NCBI RefSeq assembly: GCF_900109925.1
Contig: NZ_FOBW01000004.1
Coordinates: 124,001 to 188,000, forward strand
Source: Mesobacillus persicus
GTDB lineage: Bacteria > Bacillota > Bacilli > Bacillales > Cytobacillaceae
Direction of reading: 5' to 3'
Length of the DNA stretch: 64,000 nt
The notes beneath the pieces are model-generated. The model was not told where the DNA came from. It did not search any database and worked only from the letters and a program-made list of their open reading frames with translations. Positions 8,207 to 15,094 of this stretch are shown here, one piece after another (position 1 is the first letter of the stretch; the number at the start of each line of letters is the position of its first letter). The position numbers were made by a program, and so were the translations under genes.

Positions 8207-9583
8207 TCAGGCACCAGATACGCGTGGGAATAAAATGGTAAACGCGGTGCCTTTTCCTGGCTGGCTTTCTACATGAATTGTTCCTTTATGCGCTTCCACT
8301 AGGGCCTTAACAATCGATAAACCGATGCCAACTCCACCCGTTTTCCGATCACGTGACTTATCCCCTCTAAAAAACCGTTCAAAAATATGAGGAAGGTCCT
8401 GTTCGGATATCCCAACGCCTTCATCCTCAATTAGAAAACCGACCATATCTTCATAAGCAATATTCGCAAGCCTTACCTTGCCTTCTTTTAGTGTATATTT
8501 CAGTGCATTATTAATCACATTCGTCAAAATTTGTACCAATTTATCTCGGTCTCCATTAAAGATAAGTGGCTGTTCTGAATGATTAACAATTAGTTCGACT
8601 TGCTTTGCTTTAAATACTGGAGTGAACAAATCTTGCATTGAGCCTAACAGCTCCCCTGCATCCAATTTCACATAATCAAGCCTAATCTGGGGGTTTTCTG
8701 CCGCAAGAAGCTTTTCGAGTTCGTTCACAAGTCGAACAAGTCGCATCAACTCATTATGACTTTGCTTCAAGCGTTCCGGAGTTGGCTCCCAAATGCCATC
8801 CTGAAAGGCCTCAATTTGGCTTCGTAATGTCGCCAATGGTGTCCGCAGTTCATGAGCAAGATCTCCCGTAAACTCCTTGCGCAACCTTTCTTCTTTTTCA
8901 AGCGATATCGCTAAATCGTTAAAAGCAATCCCAAGCCTTTTCATCTCTAGTGATAGATTATCGAGTGGGACCCGTACATCCTTTTTATGCTTTGCTAGCC
9001 GCTCAACCGCCATTGATAAACTATTCAACCCTGCCGTTAGCCGTTTAGAAAACAGCATGCTGAAAAACAAGGCCAATACTACAGTGATGACTACGGCGGT
9101 AAGTAAGTATTTTTTTATCGTCTGGAGAAATACATATTCACTATCGATAAACCCTTTTGGATAGTACACCTTCAAAATAGCCAGCGTCTTCCCTTCTAGC
9201 TTAATCGGCTCTGTTGATGTTAACCAGTTATCCTCTTCATAAGGGTTATTGCTCATCCCCATGCCTTCCATGATTCCGCGAATGGAAGTGGAATCCATTA
9301 GTAAGATTTCATTTGGTGTGTATAACTTATAATAAAGACTATCTGTCATCGCATGCTCATAAAATAATTGGGATACTCGTTCACCTGTAAATGCACCGCG
9401 TTCCTTATACTCTAGTTTGAGAGCATTTGTGAGCTGGGTTACCCGCTGCGTTCGGTTCTCATTTATATAATGATTAAAACTTGCCTCAAAGCCCCATTGC
9501 AGGCTAAAGCTTACGACAAGAATTCCAGTTAGGGAAACGAGCAAAAAGTAAAACAAAATTTTAGAGCGAAGCGTTTTTAGCAT
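8207..9583 (-). CDS. Sensor histidine kinase (HAMP, HisKA, HATPase)
   Basis: Membrane histidine kinase of 458 residues, partner of the response regulator encoded just upstream. There is a transmembrane helix near residues 8-28, an extracellular sensor of about 130 residues, a second helix near 159-179, a HAMP linker, the phospho-acceptor His near residue 244 in DLAHELRTPLATL, N-box NVINNALKY, and G-boxes DEGVGIS and GVGIGLSIV. ATG 9583 follows GGAGGAG, so the longer reading frame is rejected. The start overlaps the regulator gene by 23 bases. The signal is unknown; the layout resembles BaeS-type kinases. Confidence 0.92.
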   Translation of the reverse strand: MLKTLRSKILFYFLLVSLTGILVVSFSLQWGFEASFNHYINENRTQRVTQLTNALKLEYKERGAFTGERVSQLFYEHAMTDSLYYKLYTPNEILLMDSTSIRGIMEGMGMSNNPYEEDNWLTSTEPIKLEGKTLAILKVYYPKGFIDSEYVFLQTIKKYLLTAVVITVVLALFFSMLFSKRLTAGLNSLSMAVERLAKHKKDVRVPLDNLSLEMKRLGIAFNDLAISLEKEERLRKEFTGDLAHELRTPLATLRSQIEAFQDGIWEPTPERLKQSHNELMRLVRLVNELEKLLAAENPQIRLDYVKLDAGELLGSMQDLFTPVFKAKQVELIVNHSEQPLIFNGDRDKLVQILTNVINNALKYTLKEGKVRLANIAYEDMVGFLIEDEGVGISEQDLPHIFERFFRGDKSRDRKTGGVGIGLSIVKALVEAHKGTIHVESQPGKGTAFTILFPRVSGA

Positions 9584-10286
9584 CTGGTGCTCCTCCAAAC
9601 TTATAGCCCATCCCAAATACCGTTAAGATATATTTAGGCTCCCTAGCATCTGTCTCAATCTTTTTACGGAGATTCTTAATGTGGGTGTCAATACTGCGTT
9701 CGTAACCTTCGTAGGAAAAGCCATCCTCTTGAATTTTATCAAGAAGATCCATCCGACTATATACTCGCCCAGGGTTCTGCGCCATATTAGAAAGGAGCCT
9801 GTATTCAATTGGCGTTACGTTAATGGTCCCTCCCATCCACGTAATTTCTTTTTTTAGTAGGTCAATGATTAACTCACGATGATTAAAACTGAGTTGTTCA
9901 CCAACTGGAACATGCTCTGTTTTTCTCACTCTACGCAATATAGCTTGGACCCTTACGACAACCTCTCTTGGGCTAAAGGGTTTCGTAACATAATCATCTG
10001 CCCCTAAAACAATGCCATTAATGCGCTCATCCTCACCTGATTTTGCTGTTAACATTAAGATCGGAACATCCGACTCTTTTCGAAGGAGCCTACAGATCTC
10101 TTCCCCTGAAATATCTGGTAGCATTAAATCAAGTACAATTAAATCTGGATTAACACGATCTGCCTTCCTTAAAGCATCAAGGCCATTATCCGATGTAAAA
10201 ACTTCATACCCCTCTTTGCGGAGATAGGCTTCCAACACTTCTGTTATCATATGCTCATCATCCACTAGCAAGATTTTCTGGCACAT
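9561..10286 (-). CDS. OmpR/PhoB-family response regulator
   Basis: Two-component transcription factor of 241 residues. The receiver domain begins KILLVDDE with the phospho-acceptor at Asp53 (LIVLDLMLPD) and the conserved Lys in DDYVTKPF. A winged-helix DNA-binding domain ends with TVFGMGYKF. The ATG at 10286 is correctly spaced behind AAAGGAGAG; earlier ATGs in the frame are too close or lack a site. Its mRNA continues into the histidine kinase gene. Three direct repeats lie 30-57 bp upstream and may be its own binding site. Confidence 0.93.
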   Translation of the reverse strand: MCQKILLVDDEHMITEVLEAYLRKEGYEVFTSDNGLDALRKADRVNPDLIVLDLMLPDISGEEICRLLRKESDVPILMLTAKSGEDERINGIVLGADDYVTKPFSPREVVVRVQAILRRVRKTEHVPVGEQLSFNHRELIIDLLKKEITWMGGTINVTPIEYRLLSNMAQNPGRVYSRMDLLDKIQEDGFSYEGYERSIDTHIKNLRKKIETDAREPKYILTVFGMGYKFGGAPDAKNASL

Positions 10287-10315
10287 GTTCATCTCTCCTT
10301 TAAAACTACTAATCT

Positions 10316-10343
10316 TCATAACTTCCACATAACTTCCTCATAA
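10316..10343 (-). promoter_or_regulatory. Direct hexamer repeats, likely OmpR-type regulator site
   Basis: Reverse strand: TTATGA, TTATGT and TTATGA separated each time by GGAAG, an 11-bp period, which is the spacing used by tandem OmpR/PhoP-type dimers. They lie in front of the response regulator start. A TATAAT sits at 10364-10369 on the same strand, so the sites would be just downstream of that transcription start. Confidence 0.5.
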
Positions 10344-10454
10344 CATCTACATACCTACCTATTATTATAAAGACAAGAAGACAGCAGAGAGTTAACGAAT
10401 ACGAACAATTAGCGACACATCCTTCGTTGCCAAGCTGTTAACAATGTTATCTAA

Positions 10455-10642
10455 TAATCTTGAATATAGGGATCGGAAAAATCCCTATAACTGAAAATCG
10501 ATAAATTTTAAGGACCTCGATTTTCAAAACTTAGTGCTCTTGGCTTTAAATGTTTTACAAACTTCCCTTTTATTTTTATACCTGGTTTTGAAACAGAACT
10601 TCCCTTATTGACAGGCTGGAATTAATCCAGCCTCTTTTTTTT
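10455..10642 (+). ncRNA. Candidate small RNA or leader with C-rich anti-SD loops
   Basis: A hairpin (TAGGGAT / ATCCCTA, 10467-10487), a 10-bp perfect hairpin (TGAAAATCGA / TCGATTTTCA, 10492-10526), two copies of ACTTCCCTT (10561-10569, 10598-10606) in unpaired sequence, then a terminator. The C-rich copies could pair with ribosome sites. A weak promoter (TTGCCA, 17 bp, TCTAAT) lies before it. It could instead be an attenuating leader of the small gene at 10704. Confidence 0.4.
10613..10642 (+). terminator. Rho-independent terminator before the small gene at 10704
   Basis: Stem AGGCTGGA / TCCAGCCT with a 5-base loop, followed by C and eight T. No protein gene ends upstream on this strand, so it terminates an RNA. 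Confidence 0.85.
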
Positions 10643-10703
10643 GGATATTATTGCTTCCGGTAGAGAAACTAAGGAAGAAAATCATGTAAAGGGGAATCTT
10701 ACA

Positions 10704-10853
10704 ATGACAAAGAAAATTAATGAAGGTAGTCAAAATCAAAACTCACCGAGACTTCAACATGAAATGGCTGAGTTTTCCCAAGAGTTGTTAACAAGTGGGG
10801 ATAATAGCAAGGGAAATAAAAGGAATAAGGATCAAAAGGATAAGACGGACTGA
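10704..10853 (+). CDS. Small hydrophilic protein, 49 residues, unknown
   Basis: Starts MTKKINEGSQ at an ATG behind AAGGGG and ends in a highly charged Lys/Asp/Asn tail (GNKRNKDQKDKTD). It has no membrane segment or cysteine and looks intrinsically disordered. Size and composition recall minor spore proteins of Bacilli, but no named Ssp family was recognised. The frame could be opened at 10641, but that would start inside a terminator. It follows a possible attenuating leader. Confidence 0.55.
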   Translation: MTKKINEGSQNQNSPRLQHEMAEFSQELLTSGDNSKGNKRNKDQKDKTD

Positions 10854-10900
10854 GGTTAATTGTTTAATCTTGTCCCTATTAAAGGGGAATTATTGATTTT

Positions 10901-10936
10901 GTTAACCGTTGACTGGAGCGAAAATCAACGGTTAAC
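10901..10936. repeat. Perfect 12-bp inverted repeat
   Basis: GTTAACCGTTGA and TCAACGGTTAAC separated by 12 bases, with no T-run on either strand. It lies between two convergent small genes, next to their shared terminator. Confidence 0.7.
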
Positions 10937-10947
10937 ATATCTAAAAC

Positions 10948-10983
10948 AAAAGGAACCGAGGGAAACCCGGTTCCTTACTTTTT
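10948..10983. terminator. Bidirectional terminator between two small genes
   Basis: AAGGAACCG / CGGTTCCTT stem with A-rich sequence on the left and a T-run on the right. It serves both the plus-strand gene at 10704 and the minus-strand gene ending at 10975. Confidence 0.75.
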
Positions 10984-11169
10984 TGGATTCACATTAATTG
11001 CTGGAGTATTGTTGCCTGCAACATATACTGGTGCATTATTGTTTAATGAGTTATGATCCCCATAAAAGGCATCTTGTAATTTTATATTTGCTTCTGATGC
11101 CTCTATTGCCTGGGCTACATCATTTGATTCTTGTTGATTTTTATCGTGCTTCACTTTTTCATTATCCAC
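10975..11169 (-). CDS. Small Asn-rich protein, 64 residues, unknown
   Basis: A GTG start at 11169 is preceded by AGGAGG with eight-base spacing, strong evidence for translation. The N-terminal half is charged and helical (NEKVKHDKNQQESNDVAQAI); the C-terminal half is rich in Asn, Pro and Val (NNNAPVYVAGNNTPAINVN). There are no cysteines or membrane segments. The product was not recognised. It is a single gene with its own terminator, between the unknown 49-residue gene and the thiF-like gene. Confidence 0.65.
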   Translation of the reverse strand: MDNEKVKHDKNQQESNDVAQAIEASEANIKLQDAFYGDHNSLNNNAPVYVAGNNTPAINVNPKK

Positions 11170-11337
11170 AAAAACATCCCTCCTGTTGTTTACAGTATCC
11201 TCTAAGCTCCAATTTTCATTCTTGCTGCTTTTCGAGGTTACTGTTTGAATCAGTTTTCCCGTTTATCGTTGTGAATAATGTGAATAATATGTTAATAACT
11301 TCTGGATATCCCTGTAAAATTGTGGATAACTATCTAT

Positions 11338-12372
11338 TTAGCTCCCTAAATACCTTGAATAATACATTTTTGCCTCAGTAATATCTTCCACTCCGTGGAT
11401 AAGTACCCGACCATCTTTAAAAAAGACCATAGATACCTTATCATCAGGTGAAAACCGCAACAAAAAGGGATTCACTTTGACCTTCTCTAGCCCACTTAGC
11501 TTCAATTTTTTAGCAAGCTCCGTTAAGTCAAATTGCTTCACATTCCTCGGATTGATTTGGACTGTATCTCGTCCGCATAGGACCGCATAGGCGATTTGCT
11601 GATTGGAGGAGAGATCTAAAAATTCAAACTGATGTTGTCCACAGGTCGGACACTGAGGATTTCGCCCCTCTGAGATATCCATTTGCAAAGAAGATTGATA
11701 CCAAATGTCCAGCTGTTCTAGATTCGGATTGTGTTCCGCACCAACCAATAGCTTTACTGCCTCAATTGCTTCAAATGACCCAATGATATCAGTTAACGGC
11801 GAAAGAACGCCGATGGTATCACAAGTTTCTCCAAGGCCAGCGGGAACTTCTGGAAAAAGACAACGATAGCAAGGTGTTTTCCCTGGAATGATGACGGCAT
11901 ACATCCCTCTAGATGATACAGCGCCACCATATACCCAAGGAATGTCCAATTTTACGGAAACATCATTAATCAGATAGCGGGTGGAAAAATTGTCGGTTCC
12001 ATCAACAATGACATCAAACCCAGCCAAGAGTTCTTCGGCATTGTCTAAATTAAGGTCGGCGATGATTGAGTCAATTTTTACCGTTGAATTGATTTTCTTT
12101 AGCTTCTTTTCAGCGGCAATCACCTTAGGAAGCTGATTGGACGCATCGTCTTCATCATAAAGCGACTGGCGTTGGAGATTCGATAATTCAACCAAATCCC
12201 GGTCAATCATTCGAACATGTCCAACACCGGAGCGGACTAAATGGTTAGCGATCACGGTTCCAAGTGCCCCCATCCCAACAATAACCGCTCGGCTTTTTAA
12301 TAGCTTGCGCTGCCCTTCCTCCCCTATTGGCTTAAAAAGAATTTGTCGTGAATAACGATCTAGTTCGGTCAT
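11338..12372 (-). CDS. ThiF/MoeB/HesA-family E1-like adenylyltransferase
   Basis: Adenylates the C-terminal Gly-Gly of a ubiquitin-like sulfur carrier (MoaD or ThiS type) using ATP. The 344-residue protein has the nucleotide motif VGMGALGT, acidic loop DRDLVELSNLQRQ, DGTDNFSTRYLINDV, and zinc cysteine pairs in CYRCLFPE and CPTCG. A C-terminal extension of about 85 residues beyond the catalytic core has a ubiquitin-like feel (DTVQINPRNVKQFDLTELA). ATG 12372 follows GAGGG; the ATG at 12396 has no ribosome site. It is divergent from the tungsten AOR gene and near two GG-tailed small proteins, so tungstopterin synthesis is likelier than thiazole synthesis. Confidence 0.85.
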   Translation of the reverse strand: MTELDRYSRQILFKPIGEEGQRKLLKSRAVIVGMGALGTVIANHLVRSGVGHVRMIDRDLVELSNLQRQSLYDEDDASNQLPKVIAAEKKLKKINSTVKIDSIIADLNLDNAEELLAGFDVIVDGTDNFSTRYLINDVSVKLDIPWVYGGAVSSRGMYAVIIPGKTPCYRCLFPEVPAGLGETCDTIGVLSPLTDIIGSFEAIEAVKLLVGAEHNPNLEQLDIWYQSSLQMDISEGRNPQCPTCGQHQFEFLDLSSNQQIAYAVLCGRDTVQINPRNVKQFDLTELAKKLKLSGLEKVKVNPFLLRFSPDDKVSMVFFKDGRVLIHGVEDITEAKMYYSRYLGS

Positions 12373-12507
12373 TTTATCCCTCTTTTCCCTATCCATTATA
12401 AAAAAGATTTGGATTATTTAAAATAAGGAAGAAATTTTCTTTTATTCCATATATAATTATATATAGTTGTAGTTTTTTAAATAAATAGAAAGAGGTGGCA
12501 ATACACG

Positions 12508-14349
12508 ATGAATCTTGGCGGTTTTATGAACAAGGAAGTTGTAGTGGATTTAACAAGTGGGAAAGTCGATTATCGGGAACTCAACGAGGACTATGCGAGG
12601 AAATATATTGGGGCAAGAGGCCTTGGTGTAAAATACCTCCTAGATAACGGACCAGAAGTGGAACCGTTTTCAGAAGAAAATCTTTTGTGCTTTATGACCG
12701 GTCCCGTAACTGGATCACGGACTTCAATGAGTGGTCGTATGGCGGTTGTAACGAAATCACCGCTAACAGGCACCGTAACCGATTCCCATATTGGTGGGTG
12801 GACTGCAGCAAGAATTAAATGGGCTGGCGTTGATAACATTATTGTCAAAGGAAAAAGCGATAAGCCTGTCTATTTGTACATAGAAGATGGCCAGGCCGAA
12901 TTACGTGATGCCTCCGAGCTTTGGGGAACAAGCACAAGAGCAACCATTAAAGCGATGCAAGCAAAATATGGTGAAAAAGATTTGAGTGTATTGGCAATTG
13001 GTCAAGGAGGCGAAAACAAAGTTCGCTTTGCAGCCTTTATCAATGAGCATGATCGTTCAGCTGGTCGTGGTGGCACCGCTGCCGTTTCCGGTTATAAGAT
13101 GTTAAAGGCAATCGTTATTAAGGCCGCGCAAAAGGGCAATATGCCTGTACCTAAACAAAAAGATGCGAACAACGTAGCTAACAAAAAAGCCGTAAAAGCC
13201 TTGCTTGAAGGCGGATTAACTGCGCCGAAAAAGGGTGGCTTATCTGTATACGGTACAAACGTCCTTACAAACTTAATCAATGAAGTCGGAGCCCTTCCTA
13301 CAAAAAACTCCCAATTCACTCATTGGGATGAAGCGGAAAAGCATAGTGGTGAGTATGTTAACAAGCATTTACTTGTTGCAAATAACGCCTGTCATGCCTG
13401 TCCCGTGGCCTGTAAGATCGAAGTCGAAGTAAAAGATGGAAAATATAAAACTCGTGTAGAAAGCTTTGAGTTTGAGTCCTCTTGGTCTCTTGGCTCGAAC
13501 TGTCTTGTCAGCGATGCTGAAGCAATCGCTTATATGATTGACCAGTGTAATGAATATGGCCTTGATACAATTGAACTTGGTCATGCATTCTCTGTTACAA
13601 TGGAGGCTTATGAAAAAGGCCTAATCTCCGAACCTCTTAAATGGGGCGACAAGGATGCCATGATTGAATTAACGAAGAAAATTGCTTACCGTGAAGGCTT
13701 TGGTGGAGTCCTTGCCGAAGGTCCAGCTCGTGCAACAGCGGAGTGGGGCGCGCCTGAACTTTCCATGTCTGTTAAAGGACAGTCTATTCCTGCTTACGAT
13801 CCACGTGGGATTCAAGGTATCGGCCTCGGATATGCAACAAGTAACCGTGGTGCTTGTCACTTACGCGGATATACGGTTGCAAGTGAAATTGCTGGTATTC
13901 CAGAGCCAACCGATCGCCTAAAAGCAGAAGGCAAAGGGGAATTGTTAAAAACATTCCAGGATATGCTTGCCTTTGGAGATTCTATGGATATTTGTAAGTT
14001 CTCCTCGTTCTCTGAAAATGCCGAGCACTACGCTGAGCAATACAGCACAATGACAGGCGTTGAAATGACAGCTGAGGATGTTATGTTAGCTGGTGAACGT
14101 ATTTACAATATTGAGCGTTATTACAATAACTTAGCTGGTTTAGATAAGCGTGAGGATGATTTCCTTCCAAAGCGTTTCACAGATGAGCCAGCAAGTGGAA
14201 ATAGCGCAGGTTCTGTTAGCCGTATGGATATCATGCTTGAAGAATACTACCAAGTACGCGGATGGAAAGACGGGATTGTTCCCGCTGAAAAGCTTCGTGA
14301 GCTAGGTATTATTGCTGAAGACAGCTCTGCTACAACCGAACAAAAATAA
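12508..14349 (+). CDS. aor: Tungsten-dependent aldehyde:ferredoxin oxidoreductase
   Basis: Oxidises aldehydes to carboxylic acids with ferredoxin, using a bis-pterin tungsten cofactor and one 4Fe-4S cluster. The 613-residue protein carries the cluster ligands Cys295, Cys298, Cys302 (CHACPVAC) and Cys496 (MDICKF), the same spacing as known for archaeal AOR. The N-terminal pterin-binding region reads YIGARGLGVKYLL and GRMAVVTKSPLTG; DPRGIQGIGLGYATSNRGAC is also typical. AGGTGG precedes the ATG. It lies 5 kb from a tungstate importer and is divergent from the E1-like gene. Electron acceptor and aldehyde range are family knowledge, not seen here. Confidence 0.95.
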   Translation: MNLGGFMNKEVVVDLTSGKVDYRELNEDYARKYIGARGLGVKYLLDNGPEVEPFSEENLLCFMTGPVTGSRTSMSGRMAVVTKSPLTGTVTDSHIGGWTAARIKWAGVDNIIVKGKSDKPVYLYIEDGQAELRDASELWGTSTRATIKAMQAKYGEKDLSVLAIGQGGENKVRFAAFINEHDRSAGRGGTAAVSGYKMLKAIVIKAAQKGNMPVPKQKDANNVANKKAVKALLEGGLTAPKKGGLSVYGTNVLTNLINEVGALPTKNSQFTHWDEAEKHSGEYVNKHLLVANNACHACPVACKIEVEVKDGKYKTRVESFEFESSWSLGSNCLVSDAEAIAYMIDQCNEYGLDTIELGHAFSVTMEAYEKGLISEPLKWGDKDAMIELTKKIAYREGFGGVLAEGPARATAEWGAPELSMSVKGQSIPAYDPRGIQGIGLGYATSNRGACHLRGYTVASEIAGIPEPTDRLKAEGKGELLKTFQDMLAFGDSMDICKFSSFSENAEHYAEQYSTMTGVEMTAEDVMLAGERIYNIERYYNNLAGLDKREDDFLPKRFTDEPASGNSAGSVSRMDIMLEEYYQVRGWKDGIVPAEKLRELGIIAEDSSATTEQK

Positions 14350-14358
14350 AATAAAAAT

Positions 14359-14398
14359 GAGGGTGCTCCCAGTATTTTTGGGGACACCCTCGTTTTTA
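14359..14398. terminator. Bidirectional terminator between AOR and the GG-tailed protein genes
   Basis: Stem GAGGGTGCTCCC / GGGGACACCCTC (one mismatch) with A-rich left and T-rich right flanks. Confidence 0.88.
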
Positions 14399-14409
14399 TT
14401 TTATACCGC

Positions 14410-14682
14410 TTAGCCACCAACTCTTGTTGTTTTATAGCGGTATTGTTTAATTAGATCTTCCAGCCCTGACTCTGTCTCAGCTGTAAAGCGGATATGAACA
14501 GCATTTACTTTAAAAGTCTTCGTAAAGGTAAGTTTATCTTCACTAAGGATTTCCCCTGTCCATCCATTACCCTTATATACAAAAGGAAAAGCATCTGTCA
14601 GCAATTCTCCACCAAGCTCTTCAAAATACATCCCAAGATGATTTCGGTTAATGCCACGGAACTCTAGTTCACGACTTGCCAT
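14410..14682 (-). CDS. Unknown 90-residue protein ending in Gly-Gly, coupled to the MoaD-like gene
   Basis: No family was recognised. It starts MASRELEFRG at the ATG behind AGGTGG, one base after the stop of the MoaD-like gene (TGA-T-ATG), so it is translationally coupled. It ends KTTRVGG, a free diglycine tail like that of ubiquitin-like sulfur carriers. It is predicted to be soluble with alternating beta strands (TFTKTFKVNAVHIRFTAET) and no cysteine. Position between AOR and a sulfur-carrier gene suggests a role in tungstopterin assembly or AOR maturation; a second carrier or a small MoaE-like partner are possibilities, neither proven. Confidence 0.8.
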   Translation of the reverse strand: MASRELEFRGINRNHLGMYFEELGGELLTDAFPFVYKGNGWTGEILSEDKLTFTKTFKVNAVHIRFTAETESGLEDLIKQYRYKTTRVGG

Positions 14683-14683
14683 A

Positions 14684-14956
14684 TCAACCACCTGCTACCG
14701 GAGGAAATAGGGCAAACTGATCGCTTTGTTCTACCTTTGTCTGAAGGTCATCCAAATGGATAATGTTTTTCCCATTTATGTATACATGGACAAATGGCTT
14801 GAGCTTCTTTTCTTCTGTGAAAATTTCTTCATCAATCTCTGGAAACATTTCAACCATTTTATCAAGGATATCGATGACTCGATCGCCATCTGACTTTACT
14901 TCCACCTGAACTCCGCCACAAATATCTCGGAGATTGGCAAATACCTTTACTTGCAT
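14684..14956 (-). CDS. MoaD/ThiS-family ubiquitin-like sulfur carrier
   Basis: Small carrier of 90 residues that would receive AMP and then sulfur on its terminal Gly-Gly and donate sulfur to the pterin cofactor. It starts MQVKVFANLRDICGG, a beta-grasp opening seen in MoaD proteins, contains PFVHVYINGKNI, and ends FPPVAGG. It is larger than usual MoaD (about 80 residues), like archaeal and tungsten-associated MoaD proteins. It lies next to the tungsten AOR and near an E1-like enzyme. A role in tungstopterin rather than thiamine is inferred from context. Confidence 0.85.
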   Translation of the reverse strand: MQVKVFANLRDICGGVQVEVKSDGDRVIDILDKMVEMFPEIDEEIFTEEKKLKPFVHVYINGKNIIHLDDLQTKVEQSDQFALFPPVAGG

Positions 14957-15094
14957 GGGCCAGCCCCTCCCTCTATGTCTTTATTCAATCTTAAGATGAA
15001 ATAGCAGCTTTGTCACTATCCAGGAATGAAAAAGGCTTCCTTTTCACAACCTAAAATGGAATTACCGTATGTTTTTTATTATAGGAGGTTTATC

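Larger units (their letters stand above)
10287..10703. other. 417-bp intergenic region
   Basis: Holds the regulator repeats (10316-10343), a TATAAT toward the minus strand (10364-10369) and the candidate structured RNA with terminator (10455-10642). No protein gene is seen. Confidence 0.6.

Noticed and set aside
11338-12372. Thiazole-pathway ThiF as the primary call
   Set aside because: No thiS, thiG or thiO is nearby; the divergent AOR and nearby MoaD-like gene favour pterin sulfur transfer, though this is not certain.
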